Origin: RGIG9379 sp031553005
GTDB taxonomy: Bacteria; Bacteroidota; Bacteroidia; Bacteroidales; Paludibacteraceae
Assembly (NCBI GenBank): GCA_031553005.1
Contig: JAVBMA010000033.1
Location: 1 to 32,019, forward strand
DNA length: 32,019 bases
Direction of reading: 5' to 3'
Both the position numbers and the translations under genes were made by a program. Below are positions 24,970 to 32,019 of the stretch, piece after piece; the stretch's first letter is position 1; every line of letters begins with the position of its first letter. A model generated the notes under the pieces. It saw only the letters and a program-made list of their open reading frames with translations, had not been told where the DNA came from and ran no database searches.

Positions 24970-25435
24970 TTATGATACACAACTCCAAGCTGCTGTACAT
25001 TTGGGAGGATATTAGAAACTGCTTATTTACATTACGAAGATATTCAGCTTGGCAGAGAATTCAAGAGCAAAAAGAGGTCAAGAATTAATTCAATCAGCAG
25101 GGATGAATTTATTTTCTAAAGTAGGTGCTTTTAGTGATTTGAAAATCTTTACTCCGTTTCCGGATATGGTATCAAGCTAAACTGATGAGTGAAGAAAGTG
25201 TTTGGGGCAGTGTTTGCCTCCAAAGGAGGTAGAAGCAGTCCCAAAGGTTTGCTACTGACTTTTACACATTCAACAACGGCTGGCTATCTCTGCCCATCAT
25301 AAAGGATAAATGACGAAAATAGTGAAATGCAAGTTTTTTTGCTGTTAAATCGTATACCTTAACCAAGATTCAATCAAATTTTACTTCCTGATAATAATTG
25401 TTATAGGAAGTTGCCTCCTTGAAAGATAAATTATA
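24970..25435. other. Degraded sequence with broken reading frames
   Basis: No intact gene is found. Several short frames look like decayed coding sequence: a plus-strand frame ending ELIQSAGMNLFSKVGAFSDL at about 25090-25178, and one with FATDFYTFNNGWLSLPIIKD ending near 25312 after an in-frame stop. I could not assign them to a family. The stretch separates the cyclase-like gene and the ORF6N remnant from the restriction operon. Confidence 0.4.
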
Positions 25436-25443
25436 TAAATTTG
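25411..25443 (+). promoter_or_regulatory. Promoter of the type I restriction operon
   Basis: TTG at 25411-25413 and TAAATTTG at 25436-25443 are separated by 22 bp, close to the Bacteroidetes consensus. The predicted leader to the XRE gene is about 20 nt. No later promoter is seen before hsdS. Confidence 0.6.
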
Positions 25444-25468
25444 CTCTCAGATTAAAATATTTTACTCT

Positions 25469-25675
25469 ATGGCTAATTTAAATAGATTAAAAGTTGTGCT
25501 TGCAGAACAGCAGAAAACTGGTAAATGGCTTGCTGAGCAGATTGGGAAATCTAACTGTACTGTGAGTAAATGGTGTAGTAATTCAGTGCAACCAGATCTT
25601 AAAACACTTAATGACATAGCCAATGTGCTTAATATTAACGTGAAAGATTTGATTGTTAGTAATAGCAAACCATAA
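25469..25675 (+). CDS. Small XRE-family transcriptional regulator
   Basis: The 68-residue protein is a single helix-turn-helix domain: LAEQQKTGKWLAEQIGKSNC forms the first helices and TVSKWCSNSVQPDLKTLNDI the recognition and following helices, ending NVLNINVKDLIVSNSKP. It has no ligand or dimer extension. It is the first gene of the operon, 13 bp before hsdR, like the small controller proteins that time expression of restriction enzymes. It probably binds near the promoter at 25411-25443, an inference from position. Confidence 0.85.
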   Translation: MANLNRLKVVLAEQQKTGKWLAEQIGKSNCTVSKWCSNSVQPDLKTLNDIANVLNINVKDLIVSNSKP

Positions 25676-25688
25676 AAAATTTATTGTT

Positions 25689-28004
25689 ATGCCGATAAAT
25701 AAGAAAGAGCTCAAAGAACAAGAGATACGCACTCTATTTATTACTCCTGCTCTCCAAAAAAAAGGGTGGGCAGTAAACGTAAATATGCGTGAGGAGTATT
25801 ATTTTACGGATGGTCGGGTACTTGTTGTAGGCAATAAGCACTCTGTTGCAGAGGGTAAAAAGGCTGATTACTTATTGTATCATAAAGGGAAACCTATTGC
25901 TGTGGTTGAAGCAAAAGATAACAAGCACGCTGTTGGAAGTGGTATGCAACAAGCTATGGATTATGCATTAATTCTTGACTTGAAATTTGCATACTCCAGT
26001 AACGGTGATACTTTCTTAGAACATGATTTTATCACAGGCAAAGAAACTGAGATTCAATTGGAGGATTTCCCGACAGGAGAAGAACTGTATAATCGTTATC
26101 TTGCATCCAAGAACTATACTTCCGACGAACTTAATATCATAGAAACTCCCTATTATTCCGATGCTCATAGTCATGAGCCAAGATATTACCAACGTATAGC
26201 CGTTGAACGCACAGTTGAAGCAATAGCAAAAGGGCAACAACGTGTACTTGTTGTAATGGCTACAGGAACAGGTAAGACTTTTACGGCATTCCAAATAATT
26301 CATAAACTTCATAAAAGTGGAGTAAAGAAGAAAATTCTCTATCTTGCAGATCGCAATATACTCATAGACCAGACAATGGCTCAAGATTTCAAGCCATTCA
26401 AGAAGTTTATGACCAAGATAACATCTGTTGGAGAGGGAGAAGAAAAGATTGATTCCTCTTATGAGGTATATATGGCTTTATATCATCAGTTGGTAGGGAA
26501 AGAAGGCAAACCCGATCCTTTTTTGGAAGTGCAGCCGAACTTCTTTGATCTGATTATAGTTGACGAGTGCCATCGAGGAAGTGCAAAAGATGATTCGGCA
26601 TGGCGTAAAGTTTTAGAATATTTCAATACAGCGACTCAAATTGGTATGACAGCCACTCCTAAAGCTGATGAAGGAGCTAATAATCTTGATTATTTCGGAG
26701 AACCTGTATATACCTACTCATTACTTCAAGGTATCAATGATGGTTTTTTGGCTCCGTATAGAGTTACTGCCGATTTTATCAATGTCGACTTGCAAGGTTG
26801 GACTCCGGATGAGGGCGAGATTGATTTATTAGGTAAACAGATTGAACAAAAATTATATCAACGACAAAATATAGGACGTGACCTTGCAATAAAGTTAAGA
26901 CGCAAGATTATAGCAAATAGGATTACACAAATGTTGCACGACATTGGTCGCATGACAAAGACTATCGTATTCTGTTCTGATATTGAGGAAGCTGCTGAAA
27001 TGAGAACATTGCTCATCAATATGAATAGCGATTTGTGTAAGAAATCACCTTACTACGTGACACGAATTGTTGGGGAAGATAAAGAAGGTAAGAAACAATT
27101 GGATAACTTCATCAGCGTTGATGAGCCTTATCCTGTAATTGTGACTACTTCCGAACTCCTTTCGACCGGTGTAGACTGCAAAACATGTGGTTTAATCGTC
27201 ATAGACAAAGAAATTGGCTCTATGACTGAATTTAAGCAAATCATAGGGCGTGGTACAAGACTTAGAAAAGATAAAGGAAAATGGCATTTGGAAATTCTTG
27301 ATTTTCGCAATGCTACAGCAAAATTCAAAGACCCTGCATTCGATGGAGACCCGGAACCTCCTATAGGTGGTAAAAAAAACAAACCATACAAGCCTATTGT
27401 TGATGCTCCTCCAACCGTAGTGTCCGAACCTCATGAAAAATACATCATCAATGGACAAGATATTCGTATCGCCCATGAGATAGTATCTGTATTGGGCGAA
27501 GATGGTAAGTCAATGAAAACAGAAAGCGTCCAATCATTTGCAAGAACACAATTGTTGCGTCATTACCAAAGTTTGGATGATTTCATACAAACATGGACAG
27601 AAACGGAACGTAAGCAAGCTATAATGGATGAATTAAAGGAATATGCAATTTTAATAGATGCAGTTCGTGAATCAAATCCGGCATTGAGGGATGCTGATAT
27701 ATTTGATATAGTATGCCACGTTGCGTTTGACCAACCTCCATTAACAAGGAAAGAGAGGGCAAATAATGTGAAGAAACACAACTACTTTGGAAAATATGAA
27801 GGTAAAGCTCGTGAAGTGTTAGAGGCTCTTCTTGAAAAATATGCAGAGAATGGTATTCTCGATTTTGAAAAAGCAAACATTCTGGAAATACCTCCATTCA
27901 ATAGTATTGGAAAACCAACGAAAATCATAAAACTATTTGGTGGCATTGCGGGTTTTGAGCAAGCTGTCAAAGAATTAGAATATCAGATATATAAATCGGC
28001 ATAA
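25689..28004 (+). CDS. hsdR: Type I restriction enzyme, R (motor/nuclease) subunit
   Basis: HsdR translocates DNA with ATP and cuts unmethylated DNA in the R2M2S complex. I start at the ATG at 25689 (MPINKKELKEQEIRTLFI), because an upstream in-frame ATG overlaps the regulator gene; this gives 771 residues. The nuclease motif is Asp60, then Glu74-Ala-Lys76 (VVEAKD), with Gln88-x3-Tyr92 of the RecB-like class. The SF2 motor shows Walker A MATGTGKT (Lys196), DECH at 292-295, TATPK, VFCSDIEEA and IGRGTRLRKD. The C-terminal helical part (about 600-771) binds the methylase. The arrangement resembles EcoEI-type HsdR. hsdM begins 2 bp after the stop. Confidence 0.95.
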   Translation: MPINKKELKEQEIRTLFITPALQKKGWAVNVNMREEYYFTDGRVLVVGNKHSVAEGKKADYLLYHKGKPIAVVEAKDNKHAVGSGMQQAMDYALILDLKFAYSSNGDTFLEHDFITGKETEIQLEDFPTGEELYNRYLASKNYTSDELNIIETPYYSDAHSHEPRYYQRIAVERTVEAIAKGQQRVLVVMATGTGKTFTAFQIIHKLHKSGVKKKILYLADRNILIDQTMAQDFKPFKKFMTKITSVGEGEEKIDSSYEVYMALYHQLVGKEGKPDPFLEVQPNFFDLIIVDECHRGSAKDDSAWRKVLEYFNTATQIGMTATPKADEGANNLDYFGEPVYTYSLLQGINDGFLAPYRVTADFINVDLQGWTPDEGEIDLLGKQIEQKLYQRQNIGRDLAIKLRRKIIANRITQMLHDIGRMTKTIVFCSDIEEAAEMRTLLINMNSDLCKKSPYYVTRIVGEDKEGKKQLDNFISVDEPYPVIVTTSELLSTGVDCKTCGLIVIDKEIGSMTEFKQIIGRGTRLRKDKGKWHLEILDFRNATAKFKDPAFDGDPEPPIGGKKNKPYKPIVDAPPTVVSEPHEKYIINGQDIRIAHEIVSVLGEDGKSMKTESVQSFARTQLLRHYQSLDDFIQTWTETERKQAIMDELKEYAILIDAVRESNPALRDADIFDIVCHVAFDQPPLTRKERANNVKKHNYFGKYEGKAREVLEALLEKYAENGILDFEKANILEIPPFNSIGKPTKIIKLFGGIAGFEQAVKELEYQIYKSA

Positions 28005-28006
28005 AA

Positions 28007-29527
28007 ATGGCAGTAAATAATATTATAAAGCGAATCCAGAATATCATGCGTCAGGATGCAGGTATCAATGGTGACGCACAGAGGATTGAACAAATGACTT
28101 GGATGTTCTTCTTGAAAGTTTACGATACGCAAGAAGAAACATGGGAATACAAAGCATCCAGAGAGGGTAATATTTATCAATCTATTATCTCCGAAGAGTT
28201 GCGTTGGCGTAATTGGGCAGTAGATGAAAAAGACGGAGAAGCATTAACAGGTGAAGCACTGCTCTCTTTCGTCAATGAGAAATTATTTCCTGCATTAAAG
28301 AACCTTCCGGTAGACGCAAATACTCCAAGAGCCAAGAGTATTGTTCAAGAAACTTTTGCAGACTTGAACCAATATATGAAGAATGGAACGCTTCTGCGCC
28401 AAGTTGTCAATATCGTAAATGAGATTGAATTTGATGATGCAGATGACCGTCACACATTCGGAGATATTTACGAAGGAATTTTGAAAGATTTACAATCAGC
28501 AGGAAATGCAGGAGAATTCTATACACCAAGAGCTTTGACTGATTTTATAGTAATGATGTTAAACCCTCAATTGGGAGAGACCTTTGGAGACTTTACCAGC
28601 GGGACCGGTGGTTTCCTGACCTCTGCTCTTAATTATATGGCTAAGAATGTTCGTTCTGCCGAAGATGGAGAAAAGCTGCAAAATGCAGTTGTTGGGCAGG
28701 AATGGAAGCCATTACCATATCTTTTGAGTATTACAAACTTATTGCTTCATGATATTGAGGCTCCAAACATAGCAAACTGCGATTCGCTTGGAACAAATGT
28801 AGCAGATTTCAAAGAAACTGATAAGGTTAATGTTATTGGTATGAATCCTCCGTATGGAGGCAGTACCGAAGAGAGTGTAAAGAGTAACTTTCCATTGCGA
28901 TTTCGTTCAAGTGAAACATCGGATTTGTTCATTGCACTTATCATGTATCGTCTTAAAGCAGATGGTCGATGTGGTGTGATTATCCCTGATGGCTTCTTGT
29001 TTGGTACGGATGGAGCTAAACTTGCATTAAAAGAGAATCTTTTACGCAAATTCAATTTACACACTGTTATTCGTTTGCCGGGTTCTATATTCTCTCCATA
29101 CACATCTATTGCAACCAACATTCTCTTCTTTAACAATGAAGAAGCTGAAGGTTGTGAAGAAGGATTCAAGACCAAAGAAACATGGTTTTATCGTCTTGAT
29201 ATGCCGGAGGGTTATAAGCACTTCTCAAAAACCAAGCCAATGAAGGTTGAACACACTCAACCTATTCAGGAATGGTGGAATGATAGGAAAGAAATTGTAA
29301 GTGATGAAACCGGAGAAAAGAGCCGTGTATTTACTGCTCAGCAGTTGCTCAACTTGGATTGTAATTTTGACCAATGTAAGTTTCCAAAAGAGGAAGAAGA
29401 AATATTGCCTCCGGCAGAACTACTCAAACAATATTTTGAGAGACGTGCCGCACTTGATCACGAAATAGACAAAACACTTTCAGAGATTCAAAAGATTCTC
29501 GGCATAGATATAAAAATATGTAACTAA
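28007..29527 (+). CDS. hsdM: Type I DNA methyltransferase, M subunit
   Basis: HsdM methylates adenine N6 in the target sequence, guided by HsdS. The 506-residue product has an N-terminal helical domain (INGDAQRIEQMTWMFFLK). Then come the GEFYTPRALTDFIV segment before the SAM-binding motif I DFTSGTGGFL (195-204), and catalytic motif IV NPPY at 280-283. Motif I has DFTSG where DPACG or DPTCG is common; the Gly-Thr-Gly-Gly core is intact. The C-terminal region PPAELLKQYFERRAALDHEI is a helix likely to contact HsdS. Spacing to hsdR is 2 bp and to the next gene 15 bp. Confidence 0.95.
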   Translation: MAVNNIIKRIQNIMRQDAGINGDAQRIEQMTWMFFLKVYDTQEETWEYKASREGNIYQSIISEELRWRNWAVDEKDGEALTGEALLSFVNEKLFPALKNLPVDANTPRAKSIVQETFADLNQYMKNGTLLRQVVNIVNEIEFDDADDRHTFGDIYEGILKDLQSAGNAGEFYTPRALTDFIVMMLNPQLGETFGDFTSGTGGFLTSALNYMAKNVRSAEDGEKLQNAVVGQEWKPLPYLLSITNLLLHDIEAPNIANCDSLGTNVADFKETDKVNVIGMNPPYGGSTEESVKSNFPLRFRSSETSDLFIALIMYRLKADGRCGVIIPDGFLFGTDGAKLALKENLLRKFNLHTVIRLPGSIFSPYTSIATNILFFNNEEAEGCEEGFKTKETWFYRLDMPEGYKHFSKTKPMKVEHTQPIQEWWNDRKEIVSDETGEKSRVFTAQQLLNLDCNFDQCKFPKEEEEILPPAELLKQYFERRAALDHEIDKTLSEIQKILGIDIKICN

Positions 29528-29542
29528 TTATTACATAGCAAA

Positions 29543-30559
29543 ATGAAAGATTTGACAATTTCAAATATTGAAAGGCAGAATGTACTTAATAACCGTTTTG
29601 CAGTTAGCAAAGTAGAAGAGTATCTGGGAGTCACAGGAATGCTCTTTGAAGGAGAATACCGCTTTACGAAAAAAATGGTTGCAGATTTCTATGAAGTAGA
29701 AGAGCGTACAATAGAGCGTTATTTAGAAAAATATTCAGATGAATTATCGGCTAATGGTTACGTTTTATGTAAGGGTAAAAGGTTGAAAGAGTTAAAGTTG
29801 CAATTTGCTCCCGTCATAAATGTCGGGAGCAAAACGACTCAACTCGGATTGTTTAATTTCCGCTCATTTCTAAACATGGGCATGCTCCTTACAGAGAGTG
29901 AGCAGGCGAAAAAAGTTCGCAGCCTAATTTTGGATTTTGTAATTGCCAGTATCAATGAAAAAACGGGTGGAGGAACAAAATATATTAACCGTAGAGATGT
30001 AAACTATCTTCCTGCGGCAATAACAGAAGAGAATTATCGTAAAAATCTCACTTCTGCTATCAATCAATATGTGAATGGACACCATACTTACAAATACTCT
30101 CAGATTACAGATTTTGTATACAAGGCTGTTTTCAAAGAGAACGCCAAAGAATACAGGGAAGTATTGAAGCTTGATTCAAAGGACAATGTTCGACATACTT
30201 TATATGCAGAAGTTCTATTGGTTATATCCTCATTTGAGAATGGTATAGGTGCTGCTATCTGTGAACAGTATAAGGAGAATGGAGGCAAAATGCTTACCAT
30301 AAATGAAGTTGAGCGTATTGTAGAGGAACTTGCTGAACACCCTATGCAAAAGCCCTATCTGAATGATGCCAGAACAAAAATGGCTTCAAGAGACTTCAGT
30401 TTCCGAGATGCATATCATGGCAATATAGCTGAATACTTGCAAGCCGTTACTCCTGAAGAATTTGAACGCTTCATAGGTGACCAATCTGTTGACTTTGACC
30501 ATATTTTAGCCGAAAACAAAGACGTTCTCAAACGCTTAAAGCAGGCTGAAGATGAATAA
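29543..30559 (+). CDS. DNA-binding protein linked to a Doc toxin, probable antitoxin
   Basis: The 338-residue protein has an N-terminal half like RhuM/phage anti-repressor DNA-binding proteins: VSKVEEYLGVTGMLFEGEYR, FTKKMVADFYEVEERTIERYLEK (a helix-turn-helix-like segment), then QLGLFNFRSFLNMGMLLTES and AKKVRSLILDFVIASINEKT. The middle, about 145-240, is helical. The C-terminal part NEVERIVEELAEHPMQKPYL and the acidic tail DHILAENKDVLKRLKQAEDE could bind a partner. Its stop overlaps the start of the Doc-family toxin gene by 8 bp, so the two are translationally coupled. Antitoxin and regulator roles are inference from this layout; the DNA-binding call rests on resemblance. Confidence 0.6.
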   Translation: MKDLTISNIERQNVLNNRFAVSKVEEYLGVTGMLFEGEYRFTKKMVADFYEVEERTIERYLEKYSDELSANGYVLCKGKRLKELKLQFAPVINVGSKTTQLGLFNFRSFLNMGMLLTESEQAKKVRSLILDFVIASINEKTGGGTKYINRRDVNYLPAAITEENYRKNLTSAINQYVNGHHTYKYSQITDFVYKAVFKENAKEYREVLKLDSKDNVRHTLYAEVLLVISSFENGIGAAICEQYKENGGKMLTINEVERIVEELAEHPMQKPYLNDARTKMASRDFSFRDAYHGNIAEYLQAVTPEEFERFIGDQSVDFDHILAENKDVLKRLKQAEDE

Positions 30560-31028
30560 GGAAATTATTTATATAAGCTATGACGAAGCATTGAATATCT
30601 ATCGCAAAATGATTGATGCCAGCGACGGCGGTTTTGAAGGAGTGCGTGATGAGGGAGGTATTCGTGCCGCGCTGGATTTTGTACAAAATGATTTATATTA
30701 CCCAACATTTGCCGATAAGCTAAGCTATCTGATGTATAGATTCTGTTCTGGTCATTTCTTCAATGATGGAAATAAGCGTATTGCACTGACTCTTGGAACA
30801 TATTTCTTACACAAGAATAACTACCATTGGCATGCATGTACTTGTATGCGAGCTTTGGAGTCTATCATTTATCATGTGGCAGCATCAAATATCGACCAAG
30901 ATTTGCTGCTACGCATCGTTCATAACTTTATGATAAACAAAGACTACGACGAGGAATTGAAAATAGATATTGCCAATGCCATGAGCAAGGGTGAATTAGG
31001 AATACAGGGAGAAGATTACGAACAATGA
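30552..31028 (+). CDS. doc: Doc-type Fic-fold toxin
   Basis: Doc proteins phosphorylate EF-Tu and stop translation until neutralised by an antitoxin. The 158-residue product contains VRDEGGIRAALDFVQNDLYY and the active-site motif HFFNDGNKR (His68 to Arg76). Lys75 stands where canonical AMP-transferring Fic proteins have Gly (HPFxxGNGR), as in phage P1 Doc (HIFNDANKR); this favours the Doc kinase type. No inhibitory helix with S/TxxxE(G/N) is evident. The start overlaps the upstream gene by 8 bp and the stop overlaps the hsdS start by 4 bp (ATGA), so it lies inside the restriction operon. The symbol reflects the family only. Confidence 0.85.
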   Translation: MNKEIIYISYDEALNIYRKMIDASDGGFEGVRDEGGIRAALDFVQNDLYYPTFADKLSYLMYRFCSGHFFNDGNKRIALTLGTYFLHKNNYHWHACTCMRALESIIYHVAASNIDQDLLLRIVHNFMINKDYDEELKIDIANAMSKGELGIQGEDYEQ

Positions 31029-32019
31029 ACGGAAAACAATTAAAAAACAGCATACTTCAGTGGGCGATACAGGGGAAACTTGTACCGCAAGATCCTAATG
31101 ATGAACCGGCATTGGTACTCCTTGAACGTATCCGAAAAGAGAAATCGAAGCTGGTAAAAGAAAAGAAAATTAAGAGCAACAAGAACGAATCAATCATTTA
31201 TCGTGGTGAAGACAGTTCCTATTATGAGAAGTTTATCACTACTGGAGAGGTAAAATGTATTGATAAGGAGATACCGTTTGAGATTCCGGAGAGGTGGGAA
31301 TGGGAGAGAATTGGTAACTTATTTTTCGTTACTAAATTAGCTGGTTTTGAATATACTAAGTTTTTTAACAAAGAAGCTATTTGTTCATATAATCCCATAC
31401 CAATAGTACGTGCACAAAATGTACGAATGGGACGTTTTGAGGAAAATAAGTATGAAGCTATTACTGAAAAACTTTCTAATCAATTAGAGAGAAGTTCTTT
31501 GAATAAAAAATGCTTATTGATGACATTTATTGGTGCAGGCATTGGTGATATATGCATTTTTTCTGCTGAAAGAAAAAATCACTTAGCTCCTAATGTAGCT
31601 AAAATAGAGCCATTTGATAATAGTGTTTTTTTAGATTATGCACTTATTGCACTAATGAGCCCTTGTGGACAGGCGGGGATTTCTGCGATAAAAAAATCCA
31701 CTGCACAACCGAGTCTCTCAATGGAAACTATTAGGGGGTTATTAATTCCTATTCCACCTTTAAAGGAACAAATATATATTTCGATGAAAATTACTGAAAT
31801 ATTACCGTTGGTGGAAAAATATTCAGAAGTACAAGAAAAGCAGAATCAGATAAACAATAGAATTCCTACATTATTAAGAAAATCTATCCTCCAAGAGGCA
31901 ATTCAAGGACGGCTTGTTCCTCAAATTGCTTCAGAAGGGACAGCGCAAGAATTACTTGAACAAATTAAAGTCGAGAAGCAGAAACTCGTAAAAGAAGGCA
32001 AGCTAAATAAATCAGTCCT
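31025..32019 (+). CDS. hsdS: Type I specificity subunit (partial, runs off the window)
   Basis: HsdS recognises the two halves of the target sequence and holds the M and R subunits. The frame stays open from the ATG at 31025 (overlapping the toxin stop as ATGA) to the end, 331 codons. Residues 1-60 are a conserved spacer region, followed by IPFEIPERWEWERI, which opens target domain 1 (to about residue 245), ending with QPSLSMETIRGLLIPIPPLKEQ. A second spacer copy at 284-300 (LRKSILQEAIQGRLVPQ) repeats 6-22 (LKNSILQWAIQGKLVPQ), as does the LLEQIKVEKQKLVKEGKL segment after it. Target domain 2 must lie beyond the window. Confidence 0.93.
   Translation, partial: MNGKQLKNSILQWAIQGKLVPQDPNDEPALVLLERIRKEKSKLVKEKKIKSNKNESIIYRGEDSSYYEKFITTGEVKCIDKEIPFEIPERWEWERIGNLFFVTKLAGFEYTKFFNKEAICSYNPIPIVRAQNVRMGRFEENKYEAITEKLSNQLERSSLNKKCLLMTFIGAGIGDICIFSAERKNHLAPNVAKIEPFDNSVFLDYALIALMSPCGQAGISAIKKSTAQPSLSMETIRGLLIPIPPLKEQIYISMKITEILPLVEKYSEVQEKQNQINNRIPTLLRKSILQEAIQGRLVPQIASEGTAQELLEQIKVEKQKLVKEGKLNKSV

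Noticed and set aside
25653..25688. Upstream start for hsdR overlapping the XRE gene
   Set aside because: The added residues MLVIANHKKFIV do not resemble HsdR starts, and the ATG at 25689 leaves a normal 13-bp gap.

Overview
The window looks like chromosome of a Bacteroidales bacterium. The evidence is a type III glutamine synthetase, DapL-type lysine synthesis, outer-membrane barrel proteins ending in aromatic residues, a lipoprotein thioredoxin-fold protein, and promoters of the Bacteroidetes form TTTG - about 19 to 22 bp - TAnnTTTG. I cannot fix the genus; a Dysgonomonas- or Parabacteroides-like organism would fit.

Left part (1-5700). Two adjacent minus-strand outer-membrane beta-barrel genes are followed by a roughly 600 bp repeat-rich gap with a nested palindromic element, then a thioredoxin-fold lipoprotein that has lost its CxxC. 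Divergent from it is metK, with a textbook Bacteroidetes promoter, a probable SAM-II-class riboswitch and a clear intrinsic terminator. A 212 bp palindromic element follows metK.

Middle part (5726-21470). Ten minus-strand genes form an ammonium-assimilation and lysine/diaminopimelate cluster. In transcription order they are: a divergent DapL paralogue, a TorF-like outer-membrane protein, dapF, dapL, a PII regulator (glnK), a signal-peptide-bearing ammonium transporter (amtB), asnA, glnN (GSIII), gltB and gltD. Together they import and sense ammonium, fix it into glutamine, glutamate and asparagine, and pass amino groups to diaminopimelate. A PurF-like glutamine amidotransferase/phosphoribosyltransferase is transcribed divergently from the cluster (21739-23535), followed by a second copy of the 212 bp palindromic element in opposite orientation.

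Right part (23926-32019). This is an accessory, defence-like region. It holds a stand-alone protein resembling the class III nucleotidyl cyclase fold, a broken ORF6N-domain gene and about 500 bp of degraded sequence. It ends in a type I restriction-modification operon: small XRE regulator, hsdR, hsdM, a DNA-binding protein, a Doc-type toxin, and hsdS, which runs off the window. The Doc pair sits between hsdM and hsdS with overlapping reading frames, so it appears built into the operon.

Best candidates for something new are the Doc/DNA-binding module inside the type I operon, the nearby cyclase-like protein, the DapL paralogue with two altered PLP-contact residues, and the palindromic element family, whose central hairpin differs between copies by compensated changes.
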